Translations under genes and position numbers: made by a program | From: Sceloporus undulatus | Lineage: Eukaryota > Chordata > Lepidosauria > Squamata > Phrynosomatidae | Reading direction: 5' to 3' | Assembly: GCF_019175285.1 (NCBI RefSeq) | Contig: NC_056529.1 | Location: 1,722,231 to 1,786,230, forward strand | DNA length: 64,000 bases | The notes under the pieces: model-generated | Told to the model about the DNA's origin: nothing | What the model saw: only the letters and a program-made list of their open reading frames with translations | The model's database searches: none | Shown here: positions 12,478-22,901 of the stretch, one piece after another | Layout: every line of letters begins with the position of its first letter | Numbering within the stretch: position 1 is the first letter of the stretch

Positions 12478-13644
12478 GGCTGCCGGCTCCTTTGGTCACC
12501 TCCAGCTGCTGGTTTCCTTCCCTTGGCCTGGATCCTCCAAATTTGAGTGCAGTCTTCCCAGGTGTGCAGCTTTTTGACTGACACAAGGGTGTGTTTGTGT
12601 GTGTGTTTGTGTGTTTGTGTCAATGGCTGAGGGCCATTCCTCCCTCCTCAGGAAAGCGTGTCTTAATCCTGAGTCACTCCAGGGATGGGAGGAGAGAAAA
12701 GGAGGAGAAAATGGAGAGATGGGGTGAGAGGCTTCCTCCGGTTTCCTTGGCTGCACCAAGGCAGGAGAGCAGGCTTCTGGGTGTGTGAGGGACGTGTGGC
12801 TCCCAGAATTGCAGGGCTTGGCTCCTGCAGTCCTCCTTTTCCTCGCAGGCATCTTCAGAGACCTGGGTCCACCGGTCTGGCCTCCTTTCATTTCCACAAT
12901 GGAGTTGCCAAGCCAGCGGCCGAGCAAAAGGCCCAAGTTCGCCTTCTGCTCCCTGCAGACCATCATGAGACACAGCATAAAGGCACAAGAAAGCCAGACA
13001 CATCAGCATCCCCCAAAATGGATTTATATTCAGGCATGCAGCAAAGAAGAATCAAAAACAGCAGGAAGACTCATACCAAGTATAAGAAATGAAGCAGGGG
13101 AGCGTCTGATAGAATCTTACAAGGCCAACAACTTACTCATTGCAAATACCTTTTTCATGCAACCAGGGAGGAGAGTATACAAATATACAACACCACTGTT
13201 AGAACTGTTAGAACAGAATTTGGAGAAAGAGAATGGTTCCCAATTGGCAAAGAAGTCAGGCAAGGCTGCCTATTATCACCCATTTATCCAAATCGTATGC
13301 AGGAAAAGAAATCATAGGAAGAACAGGTTTAGACTCAGGAGAAGGAAGAGGAGGAGTGAAGAATGGAGGAAGAAACATCAGCAAGCGGAGATATCCAGAT
13401 GCTGCCATACTATACCACAGACTAGGAGCAATTGTTAAGGAAGGTCAAGGAAAGAAGTGCAAAGGCAGGCTTACTGCTGAATATAAGCAAAGGTAATGAC
13501 CAGAGGATCCACATAAAACCAACCCAGATCATGGAGAAGTTGAAGTGCTTAACCTTTTCCTGAGCCTTGTCTCCAACCCGGGTCACAATGCTGACTGCAG
13601 TCGAGAGGCAAGAAGATTAGGAATGGGAAGGTCAGCCACGGCGG

Positions 13645-13766
13645 GCGTTTCTTGGATGGTTTTAAATGTTTTGTGTTTTTGTAATGTTTTTTATAATGTT
13701 TTTAAAAATATATTTCAAAATATTTTTTACCTGTGAGCCCCTTGGGGCCTTTCTGGGAGAGAGAAA

Positions 13767-13812
<46 letters not shown>

Positions 13813-13850
13813 GAAGAAGATGAAGAAGAAGAAGAAGAAGAAGAAGAAAG
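13645..13850 (+). mobile_element. Retroposon tail with (TAA)n(GAA)n, inserted in the LINE
   Basis: An AT-rich body and a TGTGAGCCCCTTGGGGCCTTTCTGGGAGAG block are followed by (TAA)n and (GAA)n at 13768-13849. This block is a common 3' end of squamate retroposons; a related copy is at 15160-15270. It splits the LINE between GGTCAGCCACG and GATCTTAAGCAGCA. Confidence 0.6.
13768..13849 (+). repeat. (TAA)n then (GAA)n microsatellite
   Basis: About 15 TAA units run into about 12 GAA units, forming the tail of the retroposon above. Confidence 0.95.
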
Positions 13851-14489
13851 ATCTTAAGCAGCAAAGACATACAACTCAGTGCCAAAGTTAGACCTGTCTA
13901 AGCCATTGTTTCCCCATCTCCATGTACAGATGTGAGCTGGACAGTGAAGGAAGCAGATGGGAAGGAAATCCATTCGTTTGAGATTCTGTGGGGCTGGAAA
14001 AGAGCACTGAGGCCACTATGGACGGCCAGAAAGACAAGCCAATGGATCCTGGAACAGGTCAAGCCCAAACTCTCCCTGGGACCCAAAATGCCCAAATCGC
14101 ATCCTGAGAAGGCAGAACTCATTGGAAAAGACAGCAATGCTAGGAAAGGAAGACAGAGAGCAAGACGGATTAAGTCAGCCAGGGAAGCCGCAGGCATGAA
14201 TTTGCAGGACCTGAGCAGATGAATGGAGGACGAGGGCTTGGAGAGCCTCACCCGAGGGAGCAGCAGGCGTGGGCTGTGTGTGTGTGACTCCAGGGCGGTC
14301 AACAACAACACTTCTTCAGAGCGCACAAAGAGATCATGATAAACTGTGGTCTGCTTTACAAGAAATGCAAAGCAGATGTGCCAAAATTAAGATCTTGTCT
14401 ATCCTTTTCACGCCTGCCTTTCCCTTTCCTAATTTTCTATTGCTATAATTTCCTTATCTCTCAATTGCAGCCAATCTTCTGATCAAGGT

Positions 14490-14855
14490 TTGATACAAGG
14501 CACGGGGAATTGTTAACTATTTTGTTCATGGCAGAATTTGGGGGAACAGACTGGGCCCCCGTTTTCAAGGGGGTCGGGCAAGGCTGTATTTTATCATCCT
14601 CTCTGCAGAACATGTGAGTAAACTCAGAGGAAGCCTTTGCGGAAATGGCAGGAAGGAGCATCGGCCTTTGAAGGGGCAGAGGACTCTGTGCTTCTGGAAT
14701 GACCATTGATAAAAAACAAGGGAGGAAGTGCAAAGCAGGACTGCCCTTGAATCCAAAGGAGGCAAAATCAATGGCCACAGATGGTTAACATACCTTTAAA
14801 GCGAGGAATGAAGACAATGAAATAGTGAAAGATTTCCTATATCAGTCAGGCATAA
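14490..14855 (+). mobile_element. Second fragment of the same BovB-like LINE family
   Basis: A reverse-transcriptase QGC motif (GGGCAAGGCTGTATTTTATC) is followed by GGAAGTGCAAAGCAGGACTG, which parallels AGAAGTGCAAAGGCAGGCTTACTG in the first copy at about 13455. It is a separate insertion or a rearranged piece. Confidence 0.6.
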
Positions 14856-15159
14856 CATTGAGGCAGGCATTTTAAAATATAACCACTTTTGTGTGGGGTG
14901 TGTGTTTTGGTTGTGCCTTTTAGCTTTTGCATACTTTCGCCATAGTCTTTCACAACTGCAGCCCACAGCTTTGCGTTGTTTTTCTTCTCTGCTGATCTTC
15001 AGAGACCTTCCCACTGACTCTCTGGCATCAGCCCTTTTCAGGTTGACCTGATGCTTGGAGCAAAGGGCTCCAGCCAGTTTGGCATGATGCGGGAGCCCTT
15101 CACCGTCGGATGCAGGGACACAAAGGTCAGCTTGGCGGATTTACATCATCTTTAGATGA

Positions 15160-15270
15160 TTTTAACTCTTGAGTGTTTTTACTGCAATGTTACTTGAAAT
15201 GTGAGCTGCCTTGGGTCCCTTCTGGGAGAAAGGCAGCATACAAATGAATAATAATAATAATAATAATAAA
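15160..15270 (+). mobile_element. Retroposon 3' tail with (TAA)n
   Basis: GTGAGCTGCCTTGGGTCCCTTCTGGGAGAAAGGC followed by an AAT repeat. It is the same tail type as at 13645-13850. Confidence 0.6.
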
Positions 15271-15402
15271 TGGGGGATTTGCCCTTGTCTTCCTCTGAGG
15301 CTGAGAGAGTGTGACACCAGCCAGCAAAAGGGATTTGAACCCTGGTCTCTCGGTGTCCTAGTCTGGTGCTCAAACCACTCTGCCACGCTGGCTCTCAAAA
15401 CA
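15271..15402 (-). mobile_element. Sauria-type tRNA-derived SINE, 3' truncated
   Basis: On the minus strand the tRNA head reads GAGCCAGCGTGGCAGAGTGG, followed by box B-like GGTTCAAATCC and then the CACACTCTCTCAGCCTCAG body. The BovB-like tail is missing. The head could be misread as a tRNA gene, but there is no cloverleaf. Confidence 0.75.
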
Positions 15403-15424
15403 TTCAATAGAATTGCCTCCCAGT

Positions 15425-15638
15425 TATATTACTGTGGTTGTTGTTGTTGTTGTTGTGTGCCTTCAAGCTGGTTCTGACTTGCGCCAACTCTAAGGGTAAC
15501 CTATCATGAGGTTTTATTGGCAAACGTTCTCTGAGGCTGAGAGTGTGTGATGTGCCCAAAGTCACCCAATTAAATGGTGAACCGGGGTTTGAACCCTGGT
15601 CTCCAGGGTCCTAGCCCAATGCCTCAACCGCAGTACGA
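15425..15638 (-). mobile_element. Sauria-type tRNA-derived SINE
   Basis: The plus strand shows (GTT)n, GTGTGCCTTCAAGC, CTATCATGAGGTTTT, CACCCAATTAAATGG and GGGGTTTGAACCCTGGTCTCC. That is the reverse complement of a SINE with tRNA head, body, BovB-like tail and (AAC)n. Confidence 0.8.
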
Positions 15639-15697
15639 AAGCAATCCCTTCCAAAGCATGCAGGAAGCCACCTGAGGGCTGCCAAGTTTGAACCTTA

Positions 15698-16998
15698 GGA
15701 GGCGTTCCCACTTAGATTATAACACGACTTATAGTTCAGCCAATCAAGATTCGGTGTTTTTTTTGGTCTGATTCGAATCTTGTCCATCGTTATTTACATA
15801 GGTGTTGAAAAATGTTCCGGTTTAATTTACCCTGCATTCGTTCCCATTTAATTTACAATGGAGTATTTTTAAATTGGTTCAATTTGCCCCTCGTTCCCAT
15901 TGAACTTTTTTTTTTTAAAAAAGCAAACCGCTGTCAATCAACATGACGTCAACATGTCGTCACTGTAAATTGCATCAATTTGATTCGGGTTTTTATGCTC
16001 CCCTGTTTCCATTTGTGTCTGTTAGTTCCCCCTCCCTTTTTTTGGCGGTTTTTTTTAAACAGCCAATGAGAAGCGCTTAAGTGCTTAATTGCCTAATTTG
16101 CAAAGCGGCCCCACAGTTTCCGGCTTCTTCCGGTCATTGTTTCATTCTACTATTCTACAATCATGGACACCATCCAGGCTCTGCTGATCAATTTGCAGGC
16201 ATGTATATTGCTTTGAAATTGGTTGCAGCATAGAACAGAAGTTCTGGGAATCCTTGATGCTGGTGCTGTCCGCTCTGAAGACTCTGGCCCTGAGATCGAC
16301 ACCTTTTTTGACATTTTGGATGATGTCCTTTCTTCCTATTTGCATGCTGTTCAGATGTGCTATGAGCCAATGCCGAGAAGGTGGTGGGTGTGCCCCAAGA
16401 CTGATGTCCACTGGAACGTTTTTGCTAGAACTGTCTGGTCAGACTGGATGTGGAAGCGGTAGTTCCGAATGCCGCGGGGGGTATTTAATATGATTGTGGA
16501 GGAGCTGCGTCCTCATCTAACCCGGCAGGACACACGGCTGCGGAAGGCCATTGCAGTTGATAAGCAGGTCGCCATCGCAGTATATTTCCTGGCTCACAAG
16601 GGTTCCTACTCCACCGTTGCCACTTTTTTTGGAGTGGTGAAGACAACAGCTTACAAGGCATTAATCCAAGTGGTGCTCTGTATGGAAATGGTGCTACTAA
16701 GGAAAACAGTCTATCTTGGTGATTTCAGAAAGGTATGCCTAGTAATTTGTTTCTAGTCTCCTTTAAAAAAAAAAAAAGATGCTGCTAATGCTTAAAATGC
16801 ATTTAAAATGCAATTAAAATGCACTAGGTAATTTAAACTATGCGCACTATTATGTAATTTTGCTTTGCTCTTACAAACATCTTGCAGCACAGACAATGTG
16901 AGCATGGTTTTTTGTCACATGTGCAGATCTCTTGAGTATTTTGTAATGTGACGTTTACATTTTCATGTTCTTTTTTTTCAGGTCATGGCTGGTTTGCC
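15698..16998 (+). mobile_element. PIF/Harbinger DNA transposon, 5' half with transposase exon 1
   Basis: Starts after a TTA target site (15695-15697) with GGAGGCGTTCCCAC. Transposase reading begins at 16163 (MDTIQALLINLQ) and continues through the DNA-binding part. The clearest block is 16469-16735 (LTRQDTRLRKAIAVDKQ; FLAHKGSYSTVATFFGV; LLRKTVYLGDFRK), a HARBI1-type signature. Two in-frame stops break it (near 16214 and 16460). After GATTTCAGAAAG|GTATGC an intron runs to TTTTTTTTCAG at 16981, where the next exon starts VMAG and is cut off within about 18 bases. The catalytic exon and 3' end are missing. Confidence 0.8.
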
Positions 16999-17254
16999 CT
17001 GAGAGACCCCTGCCCTCTCCGCAGTCCTCAGCTGGATGCTCAGTTCAAGGGGCTGGTCTTGGCCCATAATGCCCTGAGCAGTTTGGATTTCTGCAAGGCC
17101 TCATCCTTTGGAATGAGCCTGGCCAGGATCTGGGGCCCCAAAAGGGCATGCCTGGCCCAGCAGCACCCTGAGGGCCCTGAGTGGCCCCTAGGCAAGGGAT
17201 CAGCGCCATCCCTGCCAAGCTTCCTTTCAGGGCCTTTGGTCCTTGGAACCAGTT

Positions 17255-17505
17255 CCTCAATTGCCTGAATACCCCAAAGGCACCAGATCCCCTCTGATCC
17301 CCTTGGAAGATAAGCATGGTCAGGCCTGGTTAGTACTTGGAAGGGGGATCACCAAGGAAGACCAGACGCTGAAGGCTCTGTTTCTGAGGAAGGAACTGGC
17401 AAAACCACTCCTTGTCTAGGAAAACCCTGTGAAATTCATGGGTTAACCATAAGTGGACAGGCGACTGGAATGCATACAAACACACACACACACACACACA
17501 CACAT
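17255..17505 (+). mobile_element. 5S rRNA-derived SINE
   Basis: The head matches 5S rRNA: AGCATGGTCAGGCCTGGTTAGTACTTGGAAGGGGGA resembles 5S AGCAGGGTCGGGCCTGGTTAGTACTTGGATGGGAGA (box C region), preceded by CCTCTGATCCCCTTGGAAGATA. Next come AGGAAGGAACTGGCAAAACCACTCC and a BovB-like tail (AACCATAAGTGGACAGGCGACTGG) ending in (CA)n. It is a retroposon, not a 5S gene: the 5' part is degraded and a tail is attached. Confidence 0.8.
17479..17503 (+). repeat. (CA)n microsatellite
   Basis: Tail of the 5S-derived SINE. Confidence 0.9.
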
Positions 17506-17509
17506 GTAT

Positions 17510-19862
17510 TACCTCCTTGTAGCTGTTTCTTTTTTGAAAAAAAGTATTCCAAATAAAGTTCTAACTGTAGTGCCTTTAGAGCCCCGAGAAGTGATATATA
17601 GATATACACATGCACACACTAATAAACAAATGTCAGGTGTGCATGCTCTTGTCCTGAGTACTTTGCCAGCAGGCTGTCGGTCTGCTTTATGTTTAAACCT
17701 GAATATTTGTCCATTTACCCACCAGTGTACCCAATTTATTTAAGAGAAAGGAGATGCTTGGAAAGAGCAGGAGTGGACTGGACACAGAGGGCCCTGCCAG
17801 CCAGTGCCAGGTCCAATGGATGTACGTTCAGATGTTATTTTTACAGAGCCTGGGCCTGAACTGAGGGCATGGAGTGGCATTTGACCCCCAAACACAACAG
17901 GGCAACTGACTCCTAAGGGCGAATAGCAAATGTCGGTTGATGTTGGGCCCTCTGCCTAAAACCTCTGGGAGGAACTACCTCCGTGGGGAGGCTTTGCAGG
18001 GACTGAAGGCTGAGGAGAGGCGGGTGCTGAGGCTGCGCTTTCCTTTGTTGGGAATGAGAAGTGCCTCCCTTGACTGAAACTGGAGGAGTGAGCCATTTGC
18101 TGACTCCAGGCACCAGACTCCTTTTGGAGCACTATAATTACGCACCATTGAAGTCACTGCGCCATTAGCAGAGCCGTGTTGTATCCATCTCTTCAAGGAG
18201 CCAAGTAAGTAGGGGTTACTGGGGAGCAAATGTGGCCAAGAATGCAGCTGCTCTCCTTTTGTGACTCAAGACTGGGCCCCAGGATAAAGCCAAATGATCA
18301 TGGCAGGGCTGCCATCCCAGCACCAATCCCACCCTTTCCCTGGAGGCAGGAGAAGAAAAGGGAAAGAGGTGCTATAGCAATGCCCCATGAACTCCAAGGA
18401 GTTTAGCAGTACAGTGCAACTCCTGTCTTTGGCAGGTACTTATGGCAGTGTGGAAACCGTCAATGAAACGCAGAGCAGCAACAAGAGAGACACAAACCCG
18501 TGTGGTAAGTACTCTTATGCTACTGCAATTGGGCTTTACTGGCCTGGCGCAATAAACTCCTAAGAAAGGTTATGAGAATCTGCCACGTAGTGACTAAAGG
18601 CAGCATTGCAGCCGACAGGCAAACACATCAAGCTGAGCGATCAGTTTAAAAGACAAAATTATCCCAAAAACCTGTCCCTAGAGAAGGGCATGTCACTTGC
18701 TCACATCTTGGACCTCAACCAAGCAAAGAACCCGATCTTGCCCTTCTTCTCTCCTTTTGGGTGGACATCTTCTTCCTTTCCCTGATCCTGCCTGCCCTGA
18801 ACCTTGGGGCAATTGTTTTCCTATCTGCAGTCCAGAAACAGGGGCTCTGGAAATGTTTCCAAGGGCCAGAAGGCCACTGAGGAGCTCCTGGCTCCCTGGC
18901 CTTTCCAGCTCCAGCCCAAATGGCTCATTTGGTAATCAATACCTCTGATCAAGGGAAAGAAACAGCTGACTCCCTGCCTCCCGGCTCCATTGCATGTTTC
19001 GGCGCTTCCAGTGTAATACACAGTTGATATGGATCCAGGTTACTTTATTAACAATAACTGATATGCTACATGATAATAACTGTTTACATATGGCTGCATG
19101 ATAATTGAAACACCTAGGAAATCTGTGTCCATAAATTGTTGAAAATGTGTATGTATGTCTCAGGTGGTGGTTGTTGTTGTTGCTGTTGTTGTGTGCCCTC
19201 AGGTTGTTCAAGGCGCCACAATGACTCTCTCGTTTGCTCTAAGACGCATACATTTTTTAGCAGTTCATGGCATCCTGAAATTTAGTTCCATTTTACACAG
19301 AGGAGTCAAGCATCCCCTCAAACCTACCTAGGCCTTCCTTCGTCCTTTCCTAAAGAATTGTGTTGGAGACTGGCCTGGAGATGGCCATTAATTTGGGGGG
19401 GGGGGGATTCTATTGCTCTCCTTTTTTTGGGAAAAGGGTTATCACTCCTCCTTTCTGAGCCCTTTCTGTGGTCCTTTGCTATTAGAGCAATGCTGAAGTT
19501 GTGTTGATATACCTGGGCTAGAGAAGACCCAGCATTTCTGAGTTTGGTGCGATGGGAGCCAAAGGAGGCCAAGGGAAGGTGCAGGCAAGATAGCCAGAGG
19601 GAGGCTAGGCTATGTGCCGCCCACAACTGAAGGATGCCAGCGCGTCATTAAATTGGCCCTGGACACCCACAAGCTGCCCTGCCCAGAACAATTGCAGCTG
19701 AGGCATTGTTTTCTCCTGCCAGAATGAGAGTCTTGCAATTATTCCAGTCTCTTCCTCGGCGTATGTTTATTGATTGCGAACCTTTGCGCTGGCTGGCAGA
19801 CATACGCCTCTGATTATTTGTGTTTGCATCACTGAGGTGTTGATGGCAGATGAGAAGAGTCC
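17510..19862. other. Upstream region of SDR copy C, nothing assigned
   Basis: Includes a (GTT/GCT)n patch at 19168-19192, a G9 run at 19397-19405 and unassigned single-copy-looking sequence. The promoter of copy C must lie near its right end, but I see no clear TATA box or motif. Confidence 0.5.
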
Positions 19863-19913
19863 GTGAAGTGCCAGCGATCCCTCTGCCACTTCTCCAGACG
19901 CCAAGCAGCAGCC

Positions 19914-22901
19914 ATGGAAGACTTCAAGGTGCAGAGCGTGCTCCTGACCGGAGGTGACCGTGGCATCGGCCTGGGCTTGGTGGAGGCCTTCCTGGGGCTG
20001 CCACATCCCCCCCAGCTCCTCTTTGCCACCTGCCGGCATCCAGATGGGCCCGGAGCCCAGGTGAGGAGGACTAGGGTGGGATGGGAGCACTCTGCCCTCT
20101 GGGTGCATCAAACTCACACACTTCTGTGGCGCTTCACACCTTCTGTGGTGCATCTGGAGCACATGCGGTGAAGCAGATAGGACAGGACTCGCTTTTCAGA
20201 GGGTGCTTTGCCCCCGTGGGGTGCACATGGCGGAGGGTGAAGGAAGAGCTGCAAGAGGAGGCGGGTGGTAGAAGCAACCAATGTTAAGGTGGCCTTAAAT
20301 CATCTGCCCGGCCCCAATCCCTGTCCCTGCCTAGTGATGGATCTTAATGAACCGTGGAAGTAACAATCCAATGTGCAGAAGGACTGAAGCCACCTCTGTC
20401 CTCCGCCTGACACTCTTCCAAGAGAACCTGGCAAGATGGCACCTTGCTCCTCTCTTGCCAGCTGCCTGATTCAAAGAGTTGTGGGTTCATCTTCAGCCCC
20501 ATGTTGCCTCCAAGGGGGCTGCAGGAGGCATCTGGCTGCCCCCCAGGAATCGCTTGGTGTCAGGGCCAGCCCCACAAGGAACAGGGACGCGGGCGATCCA
20601 GCCATGGATCAGCAGCAGCGGTAGAGAGGGGCGAAGAGTGCCCTTAAGTTCGCTTCTGATAGGAATTCACCCAGATTTGCACTTTTCTTCACATTCAAGA
20701 CAGAAACAGCTTGAGATTGGAGAGAATGAATGTGAGGGTAACCCAGACTGACAGGGTCTGAACTCTTAAGCATTTGGCTTCCTGGATCCTTCTCTTTCCT
20801 TCAAGAGGAGCCTCATGGCAGCCAGGGACAATCTGCCATAGCCGGGAATTTATTGTTATTATTTTGTTTATTGAATTTATATCCCAGAAGGGGATCCAAG
20901 GTGGAATGGGGATCTGGCCAGTGCAAACAGAGAGATAGTCTGTTTCATTTTGGCTTTGAAGATATTAGCCAAATCTGCAACTGTCCTTATATTCAGTGTT
21001 GAAAGGAATAAGATCTTTTAAAAAATAAAATAAAATGTGGGAGTGAAAATGACACGTTTTCCCAGAGACATAGCTTTGGTTGTTGGTGGATAACCTTGCA
21101 AAAGACATTTTGTAAGGACTCATGATACACCTTTCTCCTTTTAATCTGTTGCCTTCCCTCCTTTCCTTTTCCAGGCCTTAAAAGAAATGTCTCGCAGGGG
21201 ATCAAAAGGCTGCACTCTTGTTGTCCTGCAACTTGGTCAGTATTTTACCTGTTACTGGATTTATGGCTTTTGCATCCTATCCTTCCTTGCTGCAATAAAC
21301 ACCAGGTTGCAGTGCTTTTCTCTTAGCCTCCCGCTTTGCCCCTCGCAGACGTCACTGACCCAGAGAGCATCAAAGCAGCTGCCCAGAAAGTGGGGGAGCA
21401 GGTGGGCGGCAGTGGCCTTAACCTGCTCATCAATAACGCCGCCATTGCCTGTGACACAACGCTTGAGACGGAAGATGCCCAGAACATGGCGGCTGTCTAT
21501 GCCACCAACACCATTGGGCCCTTGCTGATGTGCCAGGTAAGGGCATGGGACGGCTGGTGGGGCTTGCAGGGAGTTTGTGAGAGAATCATAGAATTGTAGA
21601 GTTGGAAGAGACCCCAAGGGCCATCCAGTCCAACCCCCTCCTGCCATGCAGGAAATCTCAATCAAAGCATCCCCGACAGATGGCCATCCAGCCTCTGTTT
21701 AAAGACTTCCAAGGAAGGAGACTCCACCACACTCAGAGGAAGGAGTGTGTTCCACTGTTGAAGAGAAAGTGGCACCAATGCCAGGGGCCATGTGCTTTCC
21801 CCCTTCTGTCTCTTCCACAGGCGTTCATGCCTTTGCTAAGGAAGGGGGCCTGGACCAGCAACCAGTGTAAGATGAGCTGCAAGAAAGCAGCCATCATCAA
21901 CATATCCAGCAGCTATGGCTCCCTCTCGCTTGTGGACAGCTGGGGCTGGAAGCAAGACGTTGGCTACCGTTGCAGCAAGGTAATGGCCAGGCGGGTCTGG
22001 AGGGGAGGGCAGTGGTCAGTGTTTGTGTCCGGAGGCTGCCAGGCCAGAGCCCGGTCAGCCTTGCCCTCCAGGGGTCCAGCCAGCCCTGGCATGGAGGAGG
22101 CATGGGGTAACCAGGATGACCATTCTCCTCTCTTGGTCTCAGTTGCAGCAGAAAGAGACTCTAAGGAAGGCTAGCATTGATTTGGGTTCCAATTAGTTTC
22201 CATAATTGGCAGTTGGCAGAAGTGCTACCCCTCAACCAGCTACCCATTACAAGCCTGGGATGGCAGGGGTGGCGCTTAGCAGTGCCACTGGAGCAATAAA
22301 GAAGCCAGAGCCAATCTTCTCTTTGTCTGAGATGGAGGGAGGCAACTGTGCTCAGGTGTCTGTCTCTCCATCCCATGTGCTTCTTCTGCAGGCGGCGCTG
22401 AACATGCTCACGCGGTGCCTGGCCCTGCGTTATAGCATCTGTGGGATCCTCTCCGTTTCGCTCCACCCGGGGGGCGTGAAGACTGACTTGGGGGTGGAAC
22501 AGGTAAGCAGAGGGTGAGCAATGGCAACCAGGGCATCACAGGGGGGGCAGGAGACCTTTAGTACTTTCCACTCCATTCCAGCATGGCCTTTAACGCCTGC
22601 TCCGTGCCCAACTTGGGCACGCTGGCTGGTTCCCTGCAAAGGCACTTCCGCCACCCAACCTGGGTGCACTGGGCTCTCAGCCTCCTGTCGCAGCAGCAAA
22701 GAGCACCACAGATGCCAAGAGAGATCTGACCTGAGCATGAACATGTGCATGCTCTCAGGATTCATCCCTGTTCCTTTCTCCTTCCAGGAAGAAGTGAGTC
22801 TGGCATCCAGCGCAAGAGGGATGGTAGAGGTGCTCTCCAGACTTTCTGCCCATGACAATGGCACCTTCCTGGACTGGAAAGGGCAGGTCATCCCTTGGTG
22901 A
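19914..22901 (+). CDS. C-factor/sniffer-like short-chain dehydrogenase, copy C (6 exons, 259 aa)
   Basis: Third SDR, inverted relative to A and B. Exons: 19914-20060, 21175-21235, 21349-21536, 21821-21979, 22392-22502, 22788-22901. The frame stays open for 259 codons and all introns are GT-AG. Motifs are TGGDRGIG, NNAA, NISSS, YRCSK and HPGGVKTDLG; the Trp found in A and B is Gly here. Exon 2 is three codons longer than in A and B (RRGSKG region) and exon 4 is one codon shorter. The start is in a strong Kozak context (GCAGCCATGG). An upstream in-frame ATG at 19863 exists but has no family support. A CR1 tail sits in intron 3. Likely a carbonyl reductase with unknown substrate. Confidence 0.9.
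21580..21745 (-). mobile_element. CR1 LINE 3' tail
   Basis: GAGAATCATAGAATTGTAGAGTTGGAAG with CCATCCAGTCCAACCCCCTCCTGCCATGCAGG, the reverse complement of a CR1 3' end. It lies in intron 3 of SDR copy C. Confidence 0.9.

Larger units (their letters stand above)
13040..14340 (+). mobile_element. RTE/BovB-like LINE, decayed, split by a younger repeat
   Basis: Plus-strand pieces of ORF2 are legible. The endonuclease end appears as RNEAGERLIESYKANNLLIA (from about 13085). A reverse-transcriptase block with the QGCLLSP motif (GGCAAGGCTGCCTATTATCACCC in an adjacent frame) lies near 13260. The C-terminal part covers 13590-13640 and 13851-14230 (AGAAGATTAGGAATGGGAAG; GAGCTGGACAGTGAAGGAAG). Several stops and frame changes make it dead. 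A TAA-repeat element (about 13645-13850) sits inside it. The family name is from remembered reptile LINEs. Confidence 0.7.
12478..19913. other. Repeat-rich spacer between head-to-head SDR copies B and C
   Basis: 7.4 kb with no host exon that I can support. In order it holds a BovB-like LINE (13040-14340) split by another repeat, a second piece of the same LINE family (14490-14855), a TAA-tailed repeat, two SINEs, half a Harbinger transposon (15698-16998), a 5S-derived SINE (17255-17505), then about 2.4 kb of unassigned sequence before copy C. Confidence 0.6.

Noticed and set aside
15330-15402. tRNA-like box A/B on the minus strand
   Set aside because: It belongs to a Sauria-type SINE with body sequence attached; no proper cloverleaf.
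17280-17375. 5S rRNA gene
   Set aside because: Only the 3' half resembles 5S, with many changes, and it runs into a SINE body and tail with (CA)n.
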